From G039029935 sp039029935 (lineage in GTDB: Bacteria; Chloroflexota; Anaerolineae; Caldilineales; Caldilineaceae), in NCBI GenBank assembly GCA_039029935.1, contig JBCCFC010000133.1:1-16089 (forward strand): a stretch of 16,089 nucleotides of DNA, written 5' to 3'. This document shows, piece after piece, positions 8,561 through 15,990 of the stretch; position 1 is the stretch's first letter; the number at the start of each line of letters is the position of its first letter. Both the position numbers and the translations under genes were made by a program. The notes under the pieces were generated by a model. The model saw nothing but the letters and a program-made list of their open reading frames with translations, was not told where the DNA came from and ran no database searches.

Positions 8561-11134
8561 TCAATACTCGCGGCTGCGATAAACGCGCACGTCGCCATGC
8601 TCAAAGACCACATCCATTACCCGCATCAGCACCAAATCGTGCGTTGGCAGAATGCCATATTGTGATCGTTCTGTTGGACCAATATACACATAATCTACGT
8701 CCCATTTCTGCAATTCTGCCACTATTTCGTCAGGTCGATTGCTCGTGTATATCGTCTGCAACGCCTCTGGCCGTCCCATTGCCATCTCGCCATAGGCGCG
8801 CCCACGCCACTGTGACTCGTGTCCATCCCAGCCCAACAATGTTGGTCGCCCTGTAATCGCGCTAATGCGGCTATATTCCGCCCGATAGCTCGCTCCCTTG
8901 CCCTCGACAATCACAGCGTCAGGTGCTGTATTTTCACGCACCCATTGGATTGCCTGATATTCACTTGACCCCGTTCCAATATAGGCCACCGAGTCAAATG
9001 TCCGGTTGGTCGAGCTAAAGCCATTGGTTTTGGCATAGACGCCTGCAAAAGGATAAATCAATCCACCCAAAATCAACAAAATTGACAACCCACCGAGAAC
9101 AGGACTTAAATTGAGCAGGACGCCTTTTTGTATGTTACTATTTCGTGTTGGAATTAGTGCTGTGACAATGGCATAGGCACTGCTGATGCCCAAGAGCAGC
9201 CAGCCCTGATAGTAGAACTTGAAAATGGTGTTCATGCGTGTGCCAAAGTTATCACGCAGATAGACAAATTCCGGTGCATAGATTAGCCCTAACCCAATTG
9301 CCACCATCAACAACGAAAATAGCAGGTTGTTATTGTCACCCGACTCAACATCGGTGAGCATGTGCCAGACCAATGCCAACGTAAACGACAACAGTGCACC
9401 AATCGTCACAAAGGTCATCAGCCGGTTGATGTCGGTCCACCGTGCCGTGATAAACTCGCCATGTCCGGTTGCCCCCTCTGGCAGTGCAACCCCGCGCAGA
9501 ACATCGCTGCCCGCATCTGTGTTTAATGCCATATAAGTGCTGACAAAGAGGAATATTACGGGCAAACCATAGGTCAAGATAAAGCTGACACTGAGTGTCA
9601 CCGGGCTAACCGATGTTGTCTGTCTGTGCCAAGCAATAATCAGCAAGGCAATCACGGCCAGCAGCATGGGGCCAAACATAACAATAAATTGTGGGAACAA
9701 GGTTGGGTAAAATAGATTGGGGATGATGCCACCCGCTTGGCTTTGTGCAGTGAGAAAATAGGGCAGATAGATAATCACTGTACCCACCAAAAAGACAGCC
9801 CCAAGCACAATCGTGCCGATGAGTGCTGTAGACCAGGGCAGTCCCGTATTCTCCTCATTGTGTGTACCTGTTGCCAATAGCACCGCCCCAAAACCAACCG
9901 TTACCAACAGCCAGTAGGGTGGGAAATCCCATGTGTTAAGGAAAATCATACTGCCAATGGCAATGGCTGTCAGTAGAAGCCCTGTTAAACCCAATGGGCT
10001 AACCTGTCGAATTTTCGCTATCAGTCCCGTTACTTTTGTGTCACCATACGCATTCCGGCTATAGACCAAATTCTGCGCCATCCCAATCAATAGAATCGCA
10101 AAAGGCATGGCGATAACATGGGGATGATTGTCACCGAGCAAATAGCTAAACATCGGGAATTCGTCAATCACCTCGATGTGATGCCCCGTCAGCGACAAAT
10201 CCTCAATCACACGGCTGCTGCGCCACCACCACCAGCCGCGGTCAATAAACCATTCATTGGTGACATTGGCACTCTGCGGGAAGTTATATACGCCAAACCA
10301 TGTCGCCAAGCGCTCTACATCATAGCCATTGGCATAGAGCCACTCCATGATGCCCTGTAGATTCCCGGCCATGCCGACCGCTATCGCCGCAAAGATGCCA
10401 CACAGAATGCCCGCACCCGAGATACGTTTCCCAGCCTTATCAGTGCTATAGGCCGTTAAATTATAGCCAATGCCAAAGCAGCCCAATAACAGCAAGCCAT
10501 ACCAACATGCCTGCCCGACATTATAGGCGACCTCGGTTGTCTGTCCTGCCAGCCGTGCCAACGTGATCAAAATCCAGTAGCCAAAATAGTAGTAGCTGAT
10601 GGCATAGCCACTGAGCCATGCATCCTGGGGTGGATAGGTGCTGCTGGCGCGGATGCTATTCATAAACATCAAGTCCATCGGCTGCTCAGTGTGGTTGGCA
10701 GCGGGGTCATGGATGCGCACCCACGCCCAAAAGCCAAACGCAGCCACAAAAATCAACTCCGTGAGTATGATATAGAGTATCGGAACGCCAGAAGTCGTGG
10801 CTGGTGCTGGTTTCTGTTTTTTGCTTTTTGATTGTTTTTTCTTCGAAGATGTGGTTTGTGTACGTGGGCGTATCCACGACATCCAAACATTTCGGCCTAA
10901 AAATAGGCTGATACACACGACAAGCACAACCGATAGCCATGCCCCGCCAGTATCGTTGTGCAGTAGACCATAGCTTGTGCCGATCCACAACACAAAGCCA
11001 ACCAGCAGAATGCCAAAGCTTTTGGTGAGGGTATAGCCTCGGTCCGGTAAATGGGTAAAAAATTGTAGTGAGAGCGGTAAAGTGGCGATGGTGATTAGCT
11101 GAATCACCAAGTACCAGGTGAAAAATTCTGTCAT
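8561..11134 (-). CDS. YYY-motif membrane protein (DUF2298, TIGR03662)
   Basis: With the start at 11134 the protein has 857 residues. Family hallmarks are clear: EQPMDLMFMNSI (about 150-161), YPPQDAWLSGYAISYYYFGY (about 167-186, which includes the YYY that names the family), RGWWWWRSSRVI (about 299-310) and EFPMFSYLLGDNHPHV (about 325-340). TWDFPPYW is a further matching segment. A lysine-rich cytoplasmic-looking loop lies at about 96-114. The last 150 residues are hydrophilic, with TGRPTLLGWDGHE and VDYVYIGPTERSQYG, as in the C-terminal region of the family. A longer frame back to 11212 exists, but it would overlap the small gene upstream by 82 bases. The start at 11134 instead gives an ATGA overlap with that gene's stop, a typical sign of coupled translation. 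The family's reaction is unproven; a GT-C-type role in surface glycan assembly is inferred from fold and neighbours. Confidence 0.88.
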   Translation of the reverse strand: MTEFFTWYLVIQLITIATLPLSLQFFTHLPDRGYTLTKSFGILLVGFVLWIGTSYGLLHNDTGGAWLSVVLVVCISLFLGRNVWMSWIRPRTQTTSSKKKQSKSKKQKPAPATTSGVPILYIILTELIFVAAFGFWAWVRIHDPAANHTEQPMDLMFMNSIRASSTYPPQDAWLSGYAISYYYFGYWILITLARLAGQTTEVAYNVGQACWYGLLLLGCFGIGYNLTAYSTDKAGKRISGAGILCGIFAAIAVGMAGNLQGIMEWLYANGYDVERLATWFGVYNFPQSANVTNEWFIDRGWWWWRSSRVIEDLSLTGHHIEVIDEFPMFSYLLGDNHPHVIAMPFAILLIGMAQNLVYSRNAYGDTKVTGLIAKIRQVSPLGLTGLLLTAIAIGSMIFLNTWDFPPYWLLVTVGFGAVLLATGTHNEENTGLPWSTALIGTIVLGAVFLVGTVIIYLPYFLTAQSQAGGIIPNLFYPTLFPQFIVMFGPMLLAVIALLIIAWHRQTTSVSPVTLSVSFILTYGLPVIFLFVSTYMALNTDAGSDVLRGVALPEGATGHGEFITARWTDINRLMTFVTIGALLSFTLALVWHMLTDVESGDNNNLLFSLLMVAIGLGLIYAPEFVYLRDNFGTRMNTIFKFYYQGWLLLGISSAYAIVTALIPTRNSNIQKGVLLNLSPVLGGLSILLILGGLIYPFAGVYAKTNGFSSTNRTFDSVAYIGTGSSEYQAIQWVRENTAPDAVIVEGKGASYRAEYSRISAITGRPTLLGWDGHESQWRGRAYGEMAMGRPEALQTIYTSNRPDEIVAELQKWDVDYVYIGPTERSQYGILPTHDLVLMRVMDVVFEHGDVRVYRSREY

Positions 11135-11367
11135 GGAATGTTTTGTAATGTAGAAATAAATACGATAGCCCATATAAGCAAACAAATGAGTAACACAATA
11201 CGTGCGCTCCATACATCCGAGTTATCGAATTCTCTTTTACGTCTAAATTTAAGTTGTCTGCCTTTTGCCCACTTCGTGATGAGTGCAAGAAAATTTTCAG
11301 GTCGAAACCATGCCAAATAGGTTATCCATCCAACAAAGATGAGAACAATGGCAAATATAAATATCAT
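11131..11367 (-). CDS. Small two-helix membrane protein, function unknown
   Basis: This 78-residue protein has an N-terminal hydrophobic helix (about 2-20), the motif TYLAWFRPENF (16-26), a very basic middle (KGRQLKFRRKREF, about 35-47) and a second hydrophobic helix (about 54-74). That suggests a hairpin with the basic loop in the cytoplasm. The stop codon overlaps the ATG of the YYY gene by four bases (ATGA), so the two are probably translated together and the proteins may act together. The frame just upstream (11473-11817) encodes a clearly related sequence with the same TYLAWFxPxxF motif, which supports this short frame as a real gene. I do not recognise a named family. It could be an accessory subunit of the GT2 or YYY protein (inference). 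Confidence 0.65.
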   Translation of the reverse strand: MIFIFAIVLIFVGWITYLAWFRPENFLALITKWAKGRQLKFRRKREFDNSDVWSARIVLLICLLIWAIVFISTLQNIP

Positions 11368-11472
11368 AATGGCAATGGTGTGGTTTTATCGGAATCATTA
11401 TCCGATTCTATCACATTAAGATCATGAGCAGTGTGTTAGACAACAAACAATATTTGATAAAATTTTGGCTTA

Positions 11473-11817
11473 CTAAAATAGATTCCAATATATTGCAATC
11501 AATATGGAAACCTGTATAATGAAAACAATTGGTAAACCAATACGCATTACCCAGAAGTCAATTTGGATACGAATACTGGATACTTTCACTCGAAATGGCC
11601 ACCACTTAATTTCTGCCAATGCTTTTAACCACGACCGAAATTTTTGCGGTTGAAACCACGCTAGATATGTTAACCCAACAACATAAATTATACCAAGTAT
11701 CCATATGTAAAGCGGGATAGTGTCTGGGATAGAGTGTATCGTGTTATTTTGAGCCGCCTCGGTTTCTATTACAGGAATAGTCTGAAAGCCCTGTTTGATA
11801 TAGATTGTCTCGGATCC
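11473..11817 (-). pseudogene. Start-less frame related to the neighbouring small membrane protein
   Basis: This frame is open for 114 codons between stops but has no ATG, GTG or TTG until far inside it. It encodes a hydrophobic helix (IWILGIIYVVGLTYLAW), then TYLAWFQPQKF, a charged middle (KWWPFRVKV) and a second helix (LPIVFIIQVSILIAIYW) before a TAG stop. Layout and motif match the 78-residue protein at 11131-11367, so the two look like tandem paralogues. The N-terminal part (about 40 residues) is hydrophilic. The gene may be broken by a small indel: a TTG at 11828 begins a short frame, reading LDDEDPRQ, that could feed into this one after a one-base change. Alternatives are a rare start such as ATT or ATC, or a sequencing error. 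It sits 33 bases after the GT2 stop, in the same direction. Confidence 0.55.
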
Positions 11818-11850
11818 TCATCATCCAATTCTGGTATGTTTCTAAAGTGC

Positions 11851-14157
11851 TTACTCTGTTAGACGCTGAATTGCATTTATTGGATTGCCATCCACACCCT
11901 CAATCGCCAATATATTTTTCATCACAATCGGCGGCAGCGTTCCTTTTTTGTTGACGGGAATTACTGCTATCGGTTCGATAGCACCATCTCGCTGACCACC
12001 AGATAACGATGTGTTCAGCGTAGGCCCATTTGAAACCAGAGTCGCTGTCAACAACACTTGACTTGATGCATCATCTAGCCGTGTAAAATTGGCTGTGCCA
12101 CTATCTGTACGACGTGCCATTGCAATCCGATCAAAAAGGTCTGGTCCTGTCATCGCCCATGCCTGCTGTTCAATCACATCCCAATCAGGAATCGACACCA
12201 TGTGGCTGGATGAACTCATCGCCGCACCGCCAGCGTAGCCCGGTTTCAGATCGATGACTGAAAAGAGAGGTTGACGCGCTGATGGTCGATTTGCGTCCAC
12301 TGCACTGACAACCGAATAGCTGCGTCCCCCTTTGTAGTGATCGGTTGCGTCATGCACCCAAACGCGTTCGCTTGCCCCCTGTACGGTCATCTCGCTTTCG
12401 GCTCGCGATAGGCTTGCGTTCTCAGATATATCCCCATTTTGTAGCGTTGTGAGTCTTGGCGACACTTGCTGAATCGCTCGATGTGCGGCACTGGTCCACC
12501 GATTGGCAATCACCTGTGCGCTGGTCTCTTCTTTCAATTCCACAAATGCATCGACAAATAAGTCCGATAAATAAGTGTTTGTCTGTATTTCATCCGTTGT
12601 TGAGACAGTAGACGTTACCTGTAAAGCTACCTGAGCAGTTGTTTCAATCAACCCTAAATCCCAAGTCAAAAAGTCGTTCGATGCCGATGCAAGTTGCAGT
12701 TCGAGGTTATACGCTGTGTTGAGTTCCGGCTCAGGTTCCAGGTATTCCGCATAGATACACCGACTCAAGCGGTAGGGGTCATCACAAATATTGGATAGCT
12801 GTTGGGCGAGAAAACTCTGTAATGTCAATACGCCAAAAGCAACCGCGCAGACCACTGCAACCGTCGCACCATAGGCCGGCAGCAGACGAATCATCTGCAT
12901 ATCCACCAGCCGATTTTTATCCCAACGTGTAATCCATCCCTGTGTGTTCATCGTAAAAAATGCATAAATTTTGACAATACTAAAGAAAAAGCTGAAGAAA
13001 ATATAGGCGGGTAAAATCAATAAATTGCGCCAATCACGCTGAATCGACGGCCAAATTTTGACCACACGTGACACGAGCCACCAAATCAACAATGTCAACA
13101 CCAATCCCCAATCCTGCCGATAGGCGGCAAAGGTTAAAAAGAGCGGGGCGACCAACGTTGTCAACGGCTGGATCACCCGATCCATTAAATGAAAGGCCAG
13201 CGCAGGTTCACGGAAAACCCAGCCCTGCCAAAGCGAGCGCAGGTCCGCCCGCCAACTGTTACGCGTCCAACGCAATCGCTGCTTGATAAACACACGCATG
13301 TCGGAAAATGCTGGTGTATAGACACGTGCGCTCTCCTGATAGCGTACCTTCCATCCCGCCGACTGCAACAAGTTCGTCAAGCATTTATCATCGCCGCTGA
13401 TAACCTGCTTGCCCCAAAACGTTTCATTCATCAGGCCATCCAACAGTGGCAACATGGCCTCACGTCGATAGACCGCTGTACGCCCAGAGATACAGGTCAA
13501 TGCGTTGCAGGTTGCGCCCAGAAAACGCATTTCATCAAAATAACGAATATCGAGGTGTATGTCAAAAAGCCGTTCGGGTAAACTGCCGGGTGTCAATACA
13601 TTCTGCCGAGGGGCAACACCGCCAACCGTTTCATCTTGGAAGGGAGCCAACACATGCGGCAACATACCCGCTTCCCAAATAGTATCGCTATCGACCAACG
13701 CCACAATCTCACCCGTTGCTGCCCGTGAGCCATCCACCAAAGCAGGCCGTTTCCCCGGTTTGTATGTAATAATCCTCTTCGCACCCGCAAACGTTTCTGC
13801 AAATTCATCAAAAACAGCGATACATGTTTCATCCGTATAATCAATCACCGCAATAATTTCGGACCCATCACTATGTTCACCACCCAACGACCTTAACTCA
13901 TCCGCCCACGACTCTAAGGCGCGCCGAAATATTACGGGGTCTTCGTTGTAGACGGGTGTCACCACTGTCACCGTTGATGCAAAACTGATCGTCGGGTTAG
14001 GTCGGTAAAAGGTAGACCCTAGCAGCTTGCGCAACAGCCAGATGCCCCAGCGCCATGCCCCAATCAGGCTGACAGGCAACGTCACCCACAGGACCACCAG
14101 TAGGTTAGTGATAGATATATTATCTAAATTCAGAAAGCTGATAAGCTGCTCTAACAT
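11851..14157 (-). CDS. Membrane glycosyltransferase family 2 (processive synthase type) with long C-terminal extension
   Basis: The protein has 768 residues from the ATG at 14157; a TTG at 14202 would add 15 but would overlap the gene before it. A helix near the N-terminus is followed by a GT-A catalytic domain with VTPVYNE (66-72), the metal-binding DSDT (156-159), GDDKCL (255-260) and QRLRWTR (293-299). The last two are the acceptor-site and Q/R-x-x-RW motifs of hyaluronan, cellulose and chitin synthase-like enzymes. About four hydrophobic segments follow (roughly 325-450). It probably uses a sugar nucleotide on the cytoplasmic face to polymerise and perhaps extrude a polysaccharide. Residues from about 455 to the end form a 300-residue extension with no motif I recognise, starting with two cysteines (CDDPYRLSRC). 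Usual family members end at about 400-500 residues. The nucleotide-sugar dehydrogenase upstream may supply its substrate (inference). Confidence 0.87.
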   Translation of the reverse strand: MLEQLISFLNLDNISITNLLVVLWVTLPVSLIGAWRWGIWLLRKLLGSTFYRPNPTISFASTVTVVTPVYNEDPVIFRRALESWADELRSLGGEHSDGSEIIAVIDYTDETCIAVFDEFAETFAGAKRIITYKPGKRPALVDGSRAATGEIVALVDSDTIWEAGMLPHVLAPFQDETVGGVAPRQNVLTPGSLPERLFDIHLDIRYFDEMRFLGATCNALTCISGRTAVYRREAMLPLLDGLMNETFWGKQVISGDDKCLTNLLQSAGWKVRYQESARVYTPAFSDMRVFIKQRLRWTRNSWRADLRSLWQGWVFREPALAFHLMDRVIQPLTTLVAPLFLTFAAYRQDWGLVLTLLIWWLVSRVVKIWPSIQRDWRNLLILPAYIFFSFFFSIVKIYAFFTMNTQGWITRWDKNRLVDMQMIRLLPAYGATVAVVCAVAFGVLTLQSFLAQQLSNICDDPYRLSRCIYAEYLEPEPELNTAYNLELQLASASNDFLTWDLGLIETTAQVALQVTSTVSTTDEIQTNTYLSDLFVDAFVELKEETSAQVIANRWTSAAHRAIQQVSPRLTTLQNGDISENASLSRAESEMTVQGASERVWVHDATDHYKGGRSYSVVSAVDANRPSARQPLFSVIDLKPGYAGGAAMSSSSHMVSIPDWDVIEQQAWAMTGPDLFDRIAMARRTDSGTANFTRLDDASSQVLLTATLVSNGPTLNTSLSGGQRDGAIEPIAVIPVNKKGTLPPIVMKNILAIEGVDGNPINAIQRLTE

Positions 14158-14188
14158 ATTTTGCCAGTGACTCTTAGTTGTTTTGTAT

Positions 14189-14908
14189 TTATTGCTCAAC
14201 AAGCCTCTGATGTTCTGGCCTCTTCATGCCCTCTTGTAATACCTTCAACATCATTCTTGTATCGTCGTTCCAAAAACTTGTACTATCCAAATTCAATCCC
14301 GAAAATATTCGGCTTCGCAAAACTCCATTGTTATCGGGTATTATTTGTTTATATATACCATCCTCTAACATAAACCAGCGTACATCTTGTCTATGTGTCA
14401 ATAGAACAAGATATTCCTGTATACCGTGCATTTGATATATATTCTTTTTTTCGTTTAAATCAACTGAAACCGGGCTGTCCGAAACCTCCACAACAAGCTC
14501 TGGTGCGCCTTCTAAATAGTCATCATCGTTGACATAGGCATTCCCTCCTTCAACCCATAACACGGCATCTGGCTGAAATTCGTTGTCATCATCAATAAGG
14601 AAACTGCCGTTGTTTGATATTCTTACGTTGGGTGTATATACGATATAGTATCCCAACCAACTGACGATATGTGCATGTGGGATGCCATGCAAAGTAGCGG
14701 ACACACGTGAATCGTTAAGATGCACAGTCCCTTGAATTAATTCCGCTTTCTTTAGTTCGGGATAATGGCAATAGCGGCGATGAAACTCTTGACGTTTTAA
14801 GCGATCTCCATTTTGGAATCGAGGTCTATTTCCATGCTGATTATATTCTACTGTTGTCGCCAGTTCATTAAAACTGGCCGTTTTGTGATGCACCGTTGTT
14901 ACTTGCAT
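14189..14908 (-). CDS. Uma2-family (DUF820) protein
   Basis: The 239-residue protein counted from the ATG at 14908 has the usual Uma2 order: an RQEFHRRY region near the N-terminus, AELIQGTVHL (about 55-64), D114 in FQPDAVLW, E141 in PELVVEVSDSP, K154/K155 in LNEKKNIYQMHGIQEYLVL. These D, E and K residues form the expected PD-(D/E)XK-like active site. No methionine lies between 14908 and the conserved core, so the gene overlaps the 3' end of the dehydrogenase gene by 41 bases in another frame; an ATG at 14950 would overlap by 83. The start is therefore uncertain. It is not closely similar to the other Uma2 gene at 7529-8536 and lacks a coiled-coil tail. The family's role is not established; PD-(D/E)XK folds usually cut nucleic acid. 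Confidence 0.85.
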   Translation of the reverse strand: MQVTTVHHKTASFNELATTVEYNQHGNRPRFQNGDRLKRQEFHRRYCHYPELKKAELIQGTVHLNDSRVSATLHGIPHAHIVSWLGYYIVYTPNVRISNNGSFLIDDDNEFQPDAVLWVEGGNAYVNDDDYLEGAPELVVEVSDSPVSVDLNEKKNIYQMHGIQEYLVLLTHRQDVRWFMLEDGIYKQIIPDNNGVLRSRIFSGLNLDSTSFWNDDTRMMLKVLQEGMKRPEHQRLVEQ

Positions 14909-15860
14909 GTGAATGCTCTGTATAGACTCTATCCGTTTGTTTATAATCAACCTGCGTCAATGGATGTTGCGGCACAGAAATTGGTTCAGGCATTACCTCA
15001 CGCGTTTCTTGCTCAACAAGCTGTTGGTTGACTGCAATTGTAGCATCGAGCATCAAGTGTTGCCAACCATGTTGCTCGCAGAATTCCTTAAACGCGGCAG
15101 TGTCTTTGGGCAAACACGCACCACCATAGGGGGCTCCACCACGTGTGCCATACATAGCATTCCACATACCCTCGGCACTGTGCGCAACCGTTGAGCCAAC
15201 GACATTGCTATCAATGTTGAGGTTTGTGCAGAGTTGATGCACTTCATTGAAGTAGCTGATTTTCAGTGCATTGTACACGTTGTTGACATACTTAATCATC
15301 TCTGCTTCAGTTGGTGTACAACTGACGACAGAACCACCAAAGGGTCGATACAATTCACGCATAATCGTATCGGTACGCGCATCCAACGTCCCTAGCACCG
15401 TAATCCAAGGGCGATTAAAATCATCCTCGCTATATCGTTGACGCAAAAATTCAGGATTCATGCCCACGCCAAAATCAACCCCAACGCGCTTGCCTGACGC
15501 CTCTTCCAAAATCGGTCGTACAATTTGCTCGGTCGTCGTGGGCGGCACAGTACTGCGCACCATAATCGTCGCATACCGTTCGCTCTCGGCGATGCCATGA
15601 CCGATATCGCGTGTAGCTGATCTGATGTGGTCCAACACAATTTGATCATCAATCGTCGGTGTCGAAACCGTCAACAGGATGATATCAAACCGATGCCACT
15701 CGGCATCCTGTGCGCGTGTTGCCGTCCACCCTTGTTGACGTAATTGTGCAAGACGTTCGTTGTTGACATCCACAAAGGCGACGTGATGCCCCTTCTGGCG
15801 GAACCCCTTGCCTGTTGCCTGTCCGACGACACCAGCACCGACAATCAAAATGTTAGACAT
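14868..15860 (-). CDS. UDP-glucose/GDP-mannose dehydrogenase family protein lacking the C-terminal domain
   Basis: The 330-residue protein has an N-terminal Rossmann fold with GAGVVGQATG (8-17) and D31 for NAD. It contains RSTVPPTT (102-109), NPEFLR (135-140), a central helical domain with TEAEMIKYVNN (184-194) and the catalytic cysteine C249 in PYGGACLPKD. These residues carry out the two-step oxidation of a UDP- or GDP-sugar to its uronic acid in full-length enzymes. Those are about 420-450 residues long. Here the third, nucleotide-sugar-binding domain is absent, and a low-complexity tail of about 45 residues rich in Q, N and S ends the protein. The Uma2 gene overlaps that tail. It might still be active as a short variant, or be a remnant. 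The substrate cannot be told. An AAGGAA site precedes the ATG, 19 bases downstream of the preceding gene. Confidence 0.85.
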   Translation of the reverse strand: MSNILIVGAGVVGQATGKGFRQKGHHVAFVDVNNERLAQLRQQGWTATRAQDAEWHRFDIILLTVSTPTIDDQIVLDHIRSATRDIGHGIAESERYATIMVRSTVPPTTTEQIVRPILEEASGKRVGVDFGVGMNPEFLRQRYSEDDFNRPWITVLGTLDARTDTIMRELYRPFGGSVVSCTPTEAEMIKYVNNVYNALKISYFNEVHQLCTNLNIDSNVVGSTVAHSAEGMWNAMYGTRGGAPYGGACLPKDTAAFKEFCEQHGWQHLMLDATIAVNQQLVEQETREVMPEPISVPQHPLTQVDYKQTDRVYTEHSHASNNGASQNGQF

Positions 15861-15871
15861 AAAAATAGAAT

Positions 15872-15877
15872 TTCCTT
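15872..15877 (-). promoter_or_regulatory. Ribosome binding site of the dehydrogenase gene
   Basis: AAGGAA on the minus strand lies 11 bases before the ATG at 15860 and supports that start. It lies in the 19-base gap after the preceding gene, as expected within one transcription unit. Confidence 0.55.
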
Positions 15878-15879
15878 GT

Positions 15880-15990
15880 TTATCTGGATTGTGCCAAGCG
15901 TTTCTCGGCCCATATTTTTTGTTCTTTGCTTAGTGGCGGTTTGGAGGACTGCGTGTAATCAACCAAACCAGCATAGCCACCGTCTTGCTT
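15880..15990 (-). CDS. C-terminal end of an unrecognised protein (cut by sequence junction)
   Basis: This is the last part of a minus-strand frame, about 36 residues ending EKRLAQSR before a TAA stop at 15880-15882. It includes DGGYAGLVDY and a polar, lysine-rich tail (KPPLSKEQKIWAEKR). The frame stays open to the right edge, but from about 15990 the DNA codes convincingly for something else on the + strand, so that continuation is not its true N-terminus. The true start and most of the protein are missing. It ends 19 bases before the dehydrogenase start and reads in the same direction, so it is probably the preceding gene of the same operon. Composition matches the rest of the window, not the GC-rich end. 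I do not recognise the family from so short a piece. Confidence 0.5.
   Translation of the reverse strand, partial: KQDGGYAGLVDYTQSSKPPLSKEQKIWAEKRLAQSR

Noticed and set aside
11135..11212. N-terminal extension of the YYY protein to an ATG at 11212
   Set aside because: It would overlap the small membrane gene by 82 bases, and the extra residues have no family match; the ATGA-coupled start at 11134 gives a typical N-terminal helix.
10707..11288. 193-residue minus-strand frame over the start of the YYY gene
   Set aside because: It overlaps two well-supported genes in another frame, and its translation is rich in His, Cys and Arg with no family feature; a shadow frame.
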